Assembly: GCA_023151115.1 (NCBI GenBank)
Contig: JAKLJP010000016.1
Coordinates: 1 to 64,000, forward strand
Direction of reading: 5' to 3'
Length of the DNA: 64,000 nucleotides
DNA from: Anaerolineae bacterium
GTDB lineage: Bacteria; Chloroflexota; Anaerolineae; 4572-78; J111
Shown here: positions 8,761-18,095 of the stretch, piece by piece
Layout of the letters: every line of letters begins with the position of its first letter
How positions within the stretch are numbered: the first letter of the stretch is position 1
Program-made: the position numbers and the translations under genes
The notes under the pieces: generated by a model
The model's database searches: none
Seen by the model: the letters and a program-made list of their open reading frames with translations, nothing else
What the model was told of the DNA's origin: nothing

Positions 8761-9752
8761 CGACCCTCCATTTTGCATCGCCCTGGCTGTTGTTATTACT
8801 GCTAGTCCCGTTGGGGCTGGCGCTGTGGCCGTTTTTTAATCGAACTCGCCGGCAGCCCGCGGCCCTGCAATATTCCGATTTACGCCTGGCGGCTCAGCTT
8901 GGGCCTTCGCTGCGGGAGCGGGGCCGGGTGATTTTGCCCGTTCTGCGACTGATTGGCCTGGCCCTGCTGATTATCGCCCTGGCCCGACCTCAAGCCGGCA
9001 GCGCCCGTGAAATTATCACCGGCGAGGGGATTGACATTGTTATTGTGCTGGATATTTCCGGCAGTATGGCCGCCCTGGATTTTGACCCCAATCGCCTGGG
9101 CGCGGCCAAGCGGGTGATTAACGATTTTATCCAGCAGCGCAAGTACGACCGGGTTGGCTTTGTTATTTTTGCCAGCGAAGCCTTTAGCCAGGTGCCGCCG
9201 ACCCTTGATTATAAAGTGGTCCAGCGGGTGCTCGACGAGACGCAGGTTTCCTGGGATATTGGCCTTGACAGCGGTACAGCCATTGGCCTGGGTCTGGCTA
9301 ATGGGGCCAATATGCTGCGCGACTCCAAAGCTGACAGCCGGGTGATTGTCCTGCTAACGGACGGGGCCAATAACTCCGGCCAGGTGGACCCGATTACGGC
9401 GGCACAAATTGCCAAAGCCCTGGATATTCGGGTCTATACCATCGGCGCGGCCCGGCCTGGGCCGGCGGCTCTGCCTTTTCCCGATGGCCGGGTAGAGTAC
9501 CGTGATTCTGAAATTGATGAAGAAACCCTGCGCCAAATCGCCGATATTACCGGCGGGCTTTACTTCCGGGCCGAAGATGGCGAGGGCTTGCAGGAAATTT
9601 ATGATACCATTAACGAGTTGGAGCGTTCCCAGGTTGAAGTGCGCACTTTTACTCGCTATCGCGAGTTGGCCGTCTGGTTTATTTTGCCGGCAGCCCTCAT
9701 TTTAGCCCTGGAAATATTGCTGCGCCGAACAATATTTAGGACAATACCGTAG
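8757..9752 (+). CDS. batA: BatA-like vWA membrane protein
   Basis: A von Willebrand factor A protein of 331 aa anchored by helices at residues 8-25 and 60-76, with a C-terminal helix near 305-323. The MIDAS metal site is intact (D99-I-S101-G-S103, then the threonine and TDGANNSGQ aspartate further on). The N-terminal segment is the BatA-type aerotolerance domain. The GTG start overlaps the upstream TGA by four bases, indicating translational coupling. It probably forms a membrane complex with the second vWA protein and is remodelled by MoxR; function is known only for family relatives. Confidence 0.92.
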   Translation: MTTLHFASPWLLLLLLVPLGLALWPFFNRTRRQPAALQYSDLRLAAQLGPSLRERGRVILPVLRLIGLALLIIALARPQAGSAREIITGEGIDIVIVLDISGSMAALDFDPNRLGAAKRVINDFIQQRKYDRVGFVIFASEAFSQVPPTLDYKVVQRVLDETQVSWDIGLDSGTAIGLGLANGANMLRDSKADSRVIVLLTDGANNSGQVDPITAAQIAKALDIRVYTIGAARPGPAALPFPDGRVEYRDSEIDEETLRQIADITGGLYFRAEDGEGLQEIYDTINELERSQVEVRTFTRYRELAVWFILPAALILALEILLRRTIFRTIP

Positions 9753-9818
9753 GAAGGATGAGGGCAGAAGGGTGAAGGATGAAATAGTTTTTTTTCATCC
9801 TTCATCCCTCATCCTTCC
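9752..9818. repeat. Heptamer hairpin between the two vWA genes (TCATCCT type)
   Basis: GGAAGGATGAGGGCAGAAGG and GTGAAGGATGA on the left are answered by TCATCCTTCATCCCTCATCC on the right, around an eight-T loop. This is a strong hairpin within the operon. Confidence 0.8.
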
Positions 9819-9830
9819 GCTTTTAAAATC

Positions 9831-10889
9831 ATGGACTTTGCTGAACCTCTTTATTTAATCTGTTTTGGGCCGCTGCTGCTGTTGGCGCTGCTGCTGTTTT
9901 ACCTGAGCAAGCGTAAACAGGCAGCGCTACATCGCCTGGGCGCACCGCAGTTGATTGCCCGCTTAAGCGCCACCGTCAACTGGTCGGGCCGCCGCTGGCA
10001 AACCCGGCTGTGGTTTGTGGCCCTGGCCCTGGTGATTGTGGCCCTGGCCCGGCCTCGCTGGGGGGCGCAGGTGGAGGTGGTGGAACGGCGCGGGGTCGAA
10101 ATTATGGTGGCTCTGGACGTGTCCCAGAGTATGCTGGCCGAAGACCTCAAACCTAACCGCCTGGCCCGAGCCAAGTTGGAAATTTCGGAGTTGATGGACC
10201 GGTTAGAAGGAAATGAGATTGGCTTGGTGGTTTTTGCCGGGGCGGCTTATATCCAGTTTCCGCTGACCGCCGACTTTTCGACGGCCCGTTTTTTCCTGGA
10301 GGCGGCCCATCCGGGCATGATTTCGCGGACCAGCACCAACCTGGCCGATGCCCTCAAAATGGCGGTGAACGGTTTCAACGAGGAGCGAGCCAGCCAGAAA
10401 GTCATTATTTTGCTCACCGACGGCGAGGCGACCGAATCTGGCGACGAGGTGGTGGAGGTCGCTCAGGAAGCGGCCAATGAGGGTGTTGTTGTTTACGCCA
10501 TCGGCTTTGGTTCACCCGAAGGAGAGCCGATCCCCGAATATGACGAACTGGGCAGGTTAACCGGCTATAAAAAGGACCGCCAGGGTGAGACAGTTTTGAC
10601 CCGCCTGGATGAGACAACCTTGCAGGAAATCGCCCTGGCCACCAATGGGCGCTACTTCCGCGCTTCTGCCGATGGACGCGAGGTTGGTTTTGTGGCTGAT
10701 GCCATCAGCGAGTTGCAAAAAGGCGAGTTGGAAAGCCGCTTTGAAACACGGGGCATCGAACGCTTTCAGTGGTTTTTGGGGCTGGCAGTTTTGGCCCTCA
10801 TTATCAGCGAACTCATCCCCGACCGGGTCGGCCAAAAGGCCGCCAAGCCGGAAATGGCGCCCGGTGGGGTGTTGAACGTTAAACGTTAA
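9831..10889 (+). CDS. batB: BatB-like vWA membrane protein
   Basis: Second vWA protein, 352 aa, with helices near residues 8-26 and 60-74 and a C-terminal helix near 320-337. The MIDAS motif DVSQS is at 96-100 and TDGEATESGD carries the later aspartate. It differs from its neighbour in its tail and probably arose by ancient duplication. It is separated from batA by a microrepeat hairpin and has no clear Shine-Dalgarno sequence. The last codons run into an AACGTTA microrepeat. Confidence 0.92.
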   Translation: MDFAEPLYLICFGPLLLLALLLFYLSKRKQAALHRLGAPQLIARLSATVNWSGRRWQTRLWFVALALVIVALARPRWGAQVEVVERRGVEIMVALDVSQSMLAEDLKPNRLARAKLEISELMDRLEGNEIGLVVFAGAAYIQFPLTADFSTARFFLEAAHPGMISRTSTNLADALKMAVNGFNEERASQKVIILLTDGEATESGDEVVEVAQEAANEGVVVYAIGFGSPEGEPIPEYDELGRLTGYKKDRQGETVLTRLDETTLQEIALATNGRYFRASADGREVGFVADAISELQKGELESRFETRGIERFQWFLGLAVLALIISELIPDRVGQKAAKPEMAPGGVLNVKR

Positions 10890-10906
10890 CCGGTTAAACG
10901 TTTAAG
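10871..10906. repeat. AACGTTA heptamer repeat at batB end
   Basis: GAACGTTAAACGTTAACCGG is followed by TTAAACGTTTAA. The array is self-complementary, contains the batB stop and runs up to the batC ribosome site (AAGGAG). Confidence 0.65.
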
Positions 10907-10915
10907 GAGTTGTCT

Positions 10916-11716
<801 letters not shown>

Positions 11717-11719
11717 CTG

Positions 11720-11812
11720 ATGTCAGGTGTCAGGGGCCGAGGGCCGGGTGTCAGGTGTCAGGTGTCAGGTTTTACGTTTTACGTTTTACGTTTTACGTTT
11801 TACGTTTTAACG
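11720..11812. repeat. Heptamer arrays in batD signal region (GTGTCAG, TTTTACG)
   Basis: GTGTCAG units are followed by about five TTTTACG units. The second array is translated as FYVLRFT repeats leading into a hydrophobic stretch. Confidence 0.85.
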
Positions 11813-13552
11813 GTTTTTTTGTTTGCGTTCATTTTTTCTGGAGGCCAGACTCCTTTAGCCCTGGCTCAGGATCAGGTGCCGATTACGGCTACAGTAGACC
11901 GCACCATTCTGTCTACCAAAGAGCAGCTGATGCTGACCGTGACCGTGACCGGGGATTTTTTGGACATTCCCAATCCCGATTTGTCGCAGTTGGCCGATTT
12001 TGTGGTGGTTAACAGCAGCACTTCAACCCAGGTCAGCATTATCAACGGTGATCTGACCACCCAGGGCGTTTTTGTGTATACCCTACAACCGCTGCGGGAA
12101 GGCGGGCTGGTGATTAGCCCGATTACCATCAATCTGAGCGGCCAGATCTATCAGACCGAGCCAATAGACATTCGGGTGGTGACGAGCAACGCGCCGCTTC
12201 CTACGCCCACAGTTCCTATAGTTGAGCCGGGGACGCTGGGCAGCCAGGATTTTTTTGTCGAGGCCGAGGTTGACAATTTGCAGCCTTACCTGGGCCAGCA
12301 AGTCACTTACACCTTCAAGCTGTACCAGGCGGCCGGGTTTATCGGCCAGCCGGATTACCAACCGCCCTCATTTACCAACTTTTGGAGCCAGACCATTGTC
12401 AACCAGCCCACCTACAACATGAATGCAGGTGGGCGGGATTATCTGGTGACAGAAATTCGCACCGCCCTCTTTCCGGCCAATCTTGGTCCGGTGACAATTT
12501 CTCCGGCCAAAATTGTGATCCCCAACTTCCCCTATCAAGATATTGTTTTGGAAACCGAAGCCATTACCGTAGATGTCCAGTCGCTGCCCGACGGCGCGCC
12601 GGCTGACTTTAAAGGTGCAGTTGGCCAGTTTGAAATTAGGGCCGGATTGAGCAAAAATGAGACCGTTGTTAACGAACCAATCACCTTGATTGTGGAAATA
12701 AAAGGGGCAGGTAACATCGAGGCTTTGGTTGAACCGCCTCTGCCCGAACTGCCCAACTGGCGGGTTTTTGAAAGTCAAGCCCAAAGCACCGTCGAAGTTC
12801 AGGGCGACCGGGTTTACGGTACCCGCCGCTTTGAACGGTTGATTGTGCCCGGCCAGGCCGGCAGCTACACCATTCCTCCTATCAATTTTACCTATTTCGA
12901 TCTCGAAGCGGGCCAGTATCGCACCATCGCCAGCCAGCCGATCCCAGTTATGGTTAAACCCGGCAAAGGGGAGGATTTGCCGCCGCCGGTGGCCGCGGCC
13001 GGACCCAACAAGCAGGAAGTCGCCCTGCTGGCCAGCGATATTCGCCACATCAAGCCTGTACCGGCGGTGCTGAGCGGTGAAGAGACCTCTTTGCTCAACG
13101 AGCCGCTTTATTGGAGCGCCTGGGTTTTGCCGGTGCTGTTGGTTGGCGGCCTCTGGATGTGGCAAAATCGGCGACAATACCTGTTGACAAACGCTGCTTA
13201 TGCCCGCAGCCAGAACGCCCGGCGAGCGGCCCAGAAAATTCTGGCCGACGCGCAGCGAGCCGGCGTTGATAGTTATGCCGCCGCGCACCGGGCTTTATTG
13301 GGCTACCTATCCGACAAATTGAGCCGGCCTACAGCGGGTCTCACCAATGATAATTTGGTCAACTTGCTCAAAACTACCCGGCTCGACCCGGCCCTGATCG
13401 AGCGGGTTCAGGAGGCGCTGGCCCAAATTGATATTGGCCGTTTTGCCCCCGGCAGCGAAGCCGCCGTCGGCTCTTTTTTGGCCGAAACGAATAAGTTGAT
13501 TAACGATCTGGAAAAGTCGTTTAAAGATTTAGAAATAAGAAATAAGAAATGA
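11720..13552 (+). CDS. batD: BatD-like large exported protein
   Basis: A 610-aa protein of the BatD (oxygen tolerance) family. The signal region is followed by tandem beta-sandwich domains on the outer side (about residues 50-440, e.g. ITATVDRTILSTKEQLMLTV). A transmembrane helix lies near 475-492 (WVLPVLLVGGLWMW), and a cytoplasmic helical C-terminus contains a SYAAAHRALLGYLSDKL segment. The first 40 residues derive from GTGTCAG and TTTTACG heptamers, and the last seven (EIRNKK region) from an AGAAATA heptamer that also creates the stop and the overlapping start of the next gene. The ATG at 11720 lies three bases after the batC stop. Confidence 0.9.
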   Translation: MSGVRGRGPGVRCQVSGFTFYVLRFTFYVLTVFLFAFIFSGGQTPLALAQDQVPITATVDRTILSTKEQLMLTVTVTGDFLDIPNPDLSQLADFVVVNSSTSTQVSIINGDLTTQGVFVYTLQPLREGGLVISPITINLSGQIYQTEPIDIRVVTSNAPLPTPTVPIVEPGTLGSQDFFVEAEVDNLQPYLGQQVTYTFKLYQAAGFIGQPDYQPPSFTNFWSQTIVNQPTYNMNAGGRDYLVTEIRTALFPANLGPVTISPAKIVIPNFPYQDIVLETEAITVDVQSLPDGAPADFKGAVGQFEIRAGLSKNETVVNEPITLIVEIKGAGNIEALVEPPLPELPNWRVFESQAQSTVEVQGDRVYGTRRFERLIVPGQAGSYTIPPINFTYFDLEAGQYRTIASQPIPVMVKPGKGEDLPPPVAAAGPNKQEVALLASDIRHIKPVPAVLSGEETSLLNEPLYWSAWVLPVLLVGGLWMWQNRRQYLLTNAAYARSQNARRAAQKILADAQRAGVDSYAAAHRALLGYLSDKLSRPTAGLTNDNLVNLLKTTRLDPALIERVQEALAQIDIGRFAPGSEAAVGSFLAETNKLINDLEKSFKDLEIRNKK

Positions 13553-14349
13553 GCATGAAATTTAGAGGATACTGGTTGAAAGTAGGGGGAGTGCTTCTGA
13601 TTGGCTGGCTGCTCATTTACCCTGTTACGCTGGCCCAGGAGCCGGTGACTCCCACCCACGCTATGCAAGTGGCTAACAAAGAATATGAGGCCGGCAACTA
13701 CGCCGAAGCAGCGGCCATTTATGAGGCTATCCTTGAGTCGGGCCTGGCTCACAGTGCAGTTTATTACAACTTGGGCAATGCTTATTTCAAACAAGGTGAT
13801 TTGGGCCGGGCAATTCTCAATTATCGCCGCGCTCAGAGTCTTAACCCACGCGACAGCGATATTGCCGTTAATCTGAGCATTGCTCGCGCTCAAACCGTAG
13901 ACAAGTTGGAAGCGCCCGCCAATGAAGGCCTGGCGAACCTGGTTCAACTGGCGGAAGAGTGGTTGACTTTGAGCGAAGCCATGCTGCTGGCGCTGGTGCT
14001 TTGGCTGCTCATCGGAGGATTGGCGATAGCAGCGCTGCTTCGACCGGCGCTGCGCCGCTGGTGCAGCCTGGGGATTGGGCTGTTGGGGATATTTTTGCTG
14101 GCCGGCGTAATTTCTATGGTCAATCGTTCTTACCGTGAGCAAAACTATCCAGCGGCGGTGATTGTGGCTGAAAGTATTGACGTGACCAGTGGACCAGGCA
14201 CGTCGGAGCAGTACTTAGTCGAGTTTACCCTGCACGCCGGGGCGGAGGTCAGCTTGATTGAAAGCCGGGCAGGCTGGCAGCGTCTCAGCCTGCCGGGTGA
14301 TTTGCAGGGCTGGGTGCCCGAAACGGCAGTGGAGCAGGTGAAAGGGTAA
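13549..14349 (+). CDS. batE: BatE-like TPR/SH3 membrane protein
   Basis: A 266-aa protein with a signal anchor (residues 11-27). Two TPR units follow at about 38-110 (NKEYEAGNYAEAAAIYEAIL and YYNLGNAYFKQGDLGRAILN). There are two transmembrane helices (about 145-163 and 174-191), and a C-terminal extracytoplasmic bacterial SH3 domain at 210-265 (GPGTSEQYLVEFTLHAGAEV, GWQRLSLPGDLQGWVP). This is the usual BatE plan. The ATG overlaps the batD stop by four bases. It is the last gene of the operon; a strong intrinsic terminator follows 28 bases later. Confidence 0.92.
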   Translation: MSMKFRGYWLKVGGVLLIGWLLIYPVTLAQEPVTPTHAMQVANKEYEAGNYAEAAAIYEAILESGLAHSAVYYNLGNAYFKQGDLGRAILNYRRAQSLNPRDSDIAVNLSIARAQTVDKLEAPANEGLANLVQLAEEWLTLSEAMLLALVLWLLIGGLAIAALLRPALRRWCSLGIGLLGIFLLAGVISMVNRSYREQNYPAAVIVAESIDVTSGPGTSEQYLVEFTLHAGAEVSLIESRAGWQRLSLPGDLQGWVPETAVEQVKG

Positions 14350-14377
14350 AATAAACGCCGGAAGGGTGTTGGCAAAA

Positions 14378-14410
14378 GGGAGACGAGTTTATTGCTCGTC
14401 TCTCTTTTTT
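14378..14410 (+). terminator. Intrinsic terminator of the moxR/bat operon
   Basis: Stem GAGACGAG (14380-14387), seven-base loop, stem CTCGTCTC (14395-14402), then a TCTTTTTT tract. Confidence 0.92.
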
Positions 14411-14729
14411 ATTGTTTGACATTCGATTTGTGGCAAAACCCATTTTTTGTATAAAACGGTGACGATTTTTAGTGGTCAACAACATATTGGACTCAAACCC
14501 CGCACGCCAAGCCGCAAAGATTTTATTATTTTTTGGTGTTCTTGATCGTCTTGACCATTACAAAACAGTGACTATTGCAAAAACAAATGAGGACAAATGT
14601 CACTTTGCAACAATAAGCAATATGCATATAATGTGCCTAAATTTTGCCAGTAACCTTGTAACACCTAAAAGCGGCCCGATGCTACGACTTTTCTGTAACA
14701 TCAATCCAGATCAAGATTACGCCCTAATG
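14411..14729. other. Long A/T-rich intergenic region without a gene
   Basis: No supported gene: a 91-codon frame at 14472-14747 has poor codon bias, no ribosome site and no recognisable motif. The region lies upstream of the phosphodiesterase gene. The segment ATGCTACG (14679-14686) is complementary to CGTAGCAT (14751-14758) in the adjacent structured element. Confidence 0.6.
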
Positions 14730-14818
14730 CCAATACATTTCAAATAAAGCCGTAGCATACATAGGGCCTTGTACCCGCCCACAAGGGGCGCTAAACTACG
14801 TTATTTGAAAAGTATTGG
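14730..14818. repeat. 89-bp inverted-repeat element upstream of the phosphodiesterase
   Basis: Arms CCAATAC (14730-14736), TTTCAAATAA (14738-14747) and CGTAG (14751-14755) pair with CTACG (14796-14800), TTATTTGAAA (14801-14810) and GTATTGG (14812-14818): 22 pairs with one A-A mismatch and a three-base bulge. An inner hairpin CCTTGT/ACAAGG lies in the 40-base loop. It may be a small non-autonomous element or a structured 5' leader. Confidence 0.75.
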
Positions 14819-14860
14819 TCCTTTAAAACAAAAATTGCTACGGATCAAAGGAGATCCCCC

Positions 14861-16006
14861 ATGTCTGCCACATCAGCTCGTGAACCGAATGTATCCCTAC
14901 CAGAACACCCGGCGCAGCAGCCTAAGCCCAGGGCCTGGTCCATTTCATCAAAAAGGGCGTTTCTAGCAGCATTAGCCGTTTTTGTTTTGACATGCGCCAA
15001 TTTTATATCGCTCTCCACCTTCTGGACTGATACCTACGGCAAAGCGCCTGAAGGAGCAAGCGGCAGCCCCATCTTTAGCCGGGACGACTTCCCCCCCCCC
15101 GTCGCCCAGCAGGACTCCTTTCAGGATGTCGGCCAAATACTTTCGCCTCCTCCCGTCCCCACGTTGTTACCCTCGGCTCCACTGACCCCAACCCTCACGG
15201 CGCCTGCGGAGACAAAAATCCAGCACGTGGTTATTATCAGTATTGACGGCCTCCGTCCCGACGCCCTGCTGGCCGCCGATGCGCCGACTCTGGACAGGCT
15301 CATTATCGCCGGCGCTTACAGCCCCAACGCCCAAACTGTAAAAATTAGCGAAACCCTGCCCAGCCACGCCTCTATGGTGAGCGGGGTGATCCCGGAGCGG
15401 CACGGTATTCTTTGGGGGGCGCCCTACATCGGCTGGCCCGGTATGAACGGCCCGACGATATTTAGTTTGGCCCACGAAGCCGGCTTGAGTACCGCCATGG
15501 TCTTTGGTAAAGACAAGCTGCATTACCTGGCTTTACCAAACTCGGTAGACCAGTGCTTGGGTTCTGATACGCACGATCCAGAAATCAGAGATAACGCCAT
15601 CAAGGTTATTCAAGCGGGCTTGCCCCATCTCATGTTCGTCCACTTCCCTGACGTTGACCGGGTGGGACATGGCTATGGCTGGATGTCGCCCAATCAATTT
15701 CTGGCTATCACCTTTGTAGACAATTTGATTGGCGAGCTGCTGCTTGAACTTGAAAACGGAGGCTATCGGAACAGCACACTCTTGATTGTTACCTCCGATC
15801 ATGGCGGCCACGGTTTCAGACATGGTGATGACTCACCCATAGACCGGACCATTCCTTGGCTGGCGGTGGGTCCGGGAGTCAAACAAGGTGTTACCCTGGG
15901 CAGCAGCATCAACACCTATGATACCGCGGCCACGGCTTTATATGCGTTGGAACTACCCGTTCCCGAAGATTGGGATGGAAAGCCGGTAACTGAAATTTTC
16001 CAATAA
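14861..16006 (+). CDS. Membrane-anchored type I phosphodiesterase/alkaline phosphatase-like protein
   Basis: A 381-aa protein of the nucleotide pyrophosphatase/phosphodiesterase branch of the alkaline phosphatase superfamily. One N-terminal helix (residues 33-50) anchors it with the catalytic domain outside, after a Pro-rich linker (75-115). Metal and nucleophile residues are visible: D129 in IISIDGLRPDAL, T165 in SETLPSHASM, D264 and H270 in FVHFPDVDRVGHG, D313, H314 and H317 in SDHGGHG. The substrate is unknown (phosphodiester or phosphonate). A ribosome site AAAGGAG precedes the ATG. A run of ten C (15091-15100) lies in the linker and could be hypermutable. A bidirectional terminator separates it from aspS. 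Confidence 0.9.
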   Translation: MSATSAREPNVSLPEHPAQQPKPRAWSISSKRAFLAALAVFVLTCANFISLSTFWTDTYGKAPEGASGSPIFSRDDFPPPVAQQDSFQDVGQILSPPPVPTLLPSAPLTPTLTAPAETKIQHVVIISIDGLRPDALLAADAPTLDRLIIAGAYSPNAQTVKISETLPSHASMVSGVIPERHGILWGAPYIGWPGMNGPTIFSLAHEAGLSTAMVFGKDKLHYLALPNSVDQCLGSDTHDPEIRDNAIKVIQAGLPHLMFVHFPDVDRVGHGYGWMSPNQFLAITFVDNLIGELLLELENGGYRNSTLLIVTSDHGGHGFRHGDDSPIDRTIPWLAVGPGVKQGVTLGSSINTYDTAATALYALELPVPEDWDGKPVTEIFQ

Positions 16007-16032
16007 AAAAGCGGGCCAGATGGCCCGCTTTT
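16007..16032. terminator. Bidirectional terminator between phosphodiesterase and aspS
   Basis: AAAAGCGGGCC (16007-16017), loop AGAT, GGCCCGCTTTT (16022-16032): an 11-bp perfect stem with A/T tails on both sides, serving two convergent genes. Confidence 0.92.
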
Positions 16033-16035
16033 GTT

Positions 16036-17802
16036 TTATTCCAAATCCAGCTTGATATGCAAATCTCTTAACTGTTGGGGGTGGACCTCGGTGGGTGCAC
16101 CGGCCATGAGATCGGCGGCGGATTGGCTTTTGGGGAAGGCAATCACTTCGCGGATGTTGGGTTCGCCGGCCAGCAGCATCACCAGGCGGTCAATGCCGGG
16201 GGCAATGCCGCCATGCGGCGGTGTGCCGTATTCAAACGCCTCGACCATGTGGCCGAACTGTCGCTTGGCCTCTTCGATGTCCAGCCCAATCAGCCCAAAC
16301 ACCTTCTCCTGCAAATCCCGTTGGTGGATTCTGATGCTGCCGCCGGCAATCTCGTAGCCGTTCAAAACCAAATCGTACTGCTTGCCGCGCGCCTGGCCGG
16401 GATCGCTGTCGAGCAAGGGAATATCGTCGTCCATCGGGGCGGTAAAGAGATGGTGGCTGGGGTCCCACCGTTTTTCCTCCTCATTCCAGACCAGGAAGGG
16501 AAAGTCAATCACCCAGCAAAAGGCCAGCACATTCGGGTCAAACAGATTCAGGCGCTGGCCCAACTCCACCCGCAGCCGGCCCAAGGCCTCGTTGGTCACT
16601 GCCGGTCTGTCAGCCACAAAAAGCAGCAAGTCGCCCGGCTCGCCCTGGAGTTGGCTAACAATGGCCGCTGTTTCTTCCGGTGAGAGGAACTTGGCAAACG
16701 AGGAGCGGTGCGCGTCGCCTTCTTCCACCGCCAACCAAGCCAGCCCTTTGGCCCCAAAATCTTTAACAAAATCGGTCAGTTCGTCAATTTGCTTGCGGCT
16801 GTAGTGGCCCTGGCCTTTGACGTTGAGGCCCTTGACCAGCCCGCCCGCCGCTACGGTATCGCTAAAAACCTTGAAGCCGCTGTTAGCAACCAGGGCGTTA
16901 ATCTCAACCAATTCCATACCAAAGCGAATATCGGGGTTATCGCGGCCAAAGCGAGCCATCGCTTCGGCGTAGCTCAAGCGCGGGAAGGGTTCGCGCAGGA
17001 TGGGCTTGTCGGTGTTGTTCTTGACCACGCTCACCATCAGCCGCTCGATCAACGCCATGATGTCGTCACGGTCCACAAAACTCATTTCCATGTCGAGCTG
17101 GGTAAACTCCGGCTGGCGGTCGCCGCGCTGGTCCTCATCGCGGAAGCAGCGGGCAATCTGGAAATAGCGGTCGTACCCGGCCACCATAATCAACTGCTTG
17201 AGCTGCTGCGGGCTTTGCGGTAGAGCATAAAATTTGCCGGGATGAACCCGGCTCGGCACCAGGTAATCGCGCGCGCCTTCGGGCGTGGTTTTGAACAGGA
17301 TCGGCGTCTCAATTTCGACAAAGCCTTCATCACTCAGAAAGTTGCGGATGTGGCGGACCACATTGTGGCGCAGCATGATGTTGCGCCGCATGCGCTGGCG
17401 GCGTAAATCCAGGTAGCGATAGCGCAGGCGCAGCCCTTCATCCACCATTACTTCTTTGTTGATGTCAAATGGCGGTGTTTTGGCCTTGTTCAAAATCTTC
17501 AAAGTGTGACCTTCTACTTCGATCTCGCCCGTAGCTAAGGCCGGGTTCTCCTGCCCGGCCGGCCGGCGGCGCACCCGGCCCTGCACCTGGACAACATATT
17601 CATTGCGCAGCTCGCCGGCCAACTGGTGCGCCGCAGCGTTCACATCGGGATCAAAAACAATCTGGGTCAAGCCCCAGCGGTCGCGCAGGTCAATAAAAAT
17701 CAAATTGCCAAAATCCCGGCGGCGGTGGACCCAGCCGGCCAGGGTGACGGACTGGCCTTCGTATTCGGGGCGAAGCTGATCGCAGTTGTGTGTTCTTAGC
17801 AT
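16036..17802 (-). CDS. aspS: Aspartate--tRNA ligase
   Basis: Class II aminoacyl-tRNA synthetase charging tRNA-Asp (or Asp/Asn if non-discriminating; I cannot decide). At 588 aa it is the bacterial type. The N-terminal OB-fold anticodon-binding domain (residues 1-110, [26 protein letters not shown]) is followed by motif 2 ([23 protein letters not shown] region). The bacterial GAD insertion spans about 300-420, and motif 3 is [20 protein letters not shown]. The C-terminal end LRDLHIKL is typical. A monocistronic gene; the spacer upstream carries a perfect 20-bp hairpin. Confidence 0.97.
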   Translation of the reverse strand: MLRTHNCDQLRPEYEGQSVTLAGWVHRRRDFGNLIFIDLRDRWGLTQIVFDPDVNAAAHQLAGELRNEYVVQVQGRVRRRPAGQENPALATGEIEVEGHTLKILNKAKTPPFDINKEVMVDEGLRLRYRYLDLRRQRMRRNIMLRHNVVRHIRNFLSDEGFVEIETPILFKTTPEGARDYLVPSRVHPGKFYALPQSPQQLKQLIMVAGYDRYFQIARCFRDEDQRGDRQPEFTQLDMEMSFVDRDDIMALIERLMVSVVKNNTDKPILREPFPRLSYAEAMARFGRDNPDIRFGMELVEINALVANSGFKVFSDTVAAGGLVKGLNVKGQGHYSRKQIDELTDFVKDFGAKGLAWLAVEEGDAHRSSFAKFLSPEETAAIVSQLQGEPGDLLLFVADRPAVTNEALGRLRVELGQRLNLFDPNVLAFCWVIDFPFLVWNEEEKRWDPSHHLFTAPMDDDIPLLDSDPGQARGKQYDLVLNGYEIAGGSIRIHQRDLQEKVFGLIGLDIEEAKRQFGHMVEAFEYGTPPHGGIAPGIDRLVMLLAGEPNIREVIAFPKSQSAADLMAGAPTEVHPQQLRDLHIKLDLE

Positions 17803-17884
17803 GGATTTCTTCCGTTCAGATAAAAAATTTGGGGTGGCGCACCACCCCCCATGTGATTTTATGAGTTAGGTAATCTCGATAATC

Positions 17885-17942
17885 CGGGAAGATTGGAAGG
17901 CTGGTAAATATTGACCAATCTTCCAGCCTTCCAATCTTCCCG
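17885..17942. repeat. Perfect 20-bp hairpin upstream of aspS (GGAAGATT type)
   Basis: CGGGAAGATTGGAAGGCTGG (17885-17904) is exactly complementary to 17923-17942, with an 18-base loop. Made of GGAAGAT/GGAAGGC units. It lies in the divergent spacer between aspS and the O-antigen ligase-like gene. Confidence 0.85.
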
Positions 17943-18040
17943 CCTTCCGGGCTTTACCGAACTTTGCTTGCAGTCAAAACTCATTGGGGAGCGATTTTAG
18001 CACAAAAGTAGGAAAATGGGAAAGCACAACCATCATTTGC

Positions 18041-18069
18041 TTGACGTTTCCCCAGGGGTGCGATAAAAT
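18041..18069 (+). promoter_or_regulatory. Promoter of the O-antigen ligase-like gene
   Basis: -35 TTGACG (18041-18046), 17-bp spacer, -10 TAAAAT (18064-18069). The predicted start gives a leader of only about 20 bases, and no clear Shine-Dalgarno sequence precedes the ATG. Confidence 0.8.
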
Positions 18070-18095
18070 CTTTAGAATACGGTCCATTTTCGCCC

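Noticed and set aside
14472..14747. 91-codon frame in the gap before the phosphodiesterase gene
   Set aside because: No ribosome site, atypical composition, overlaps the inverted-repeat element.
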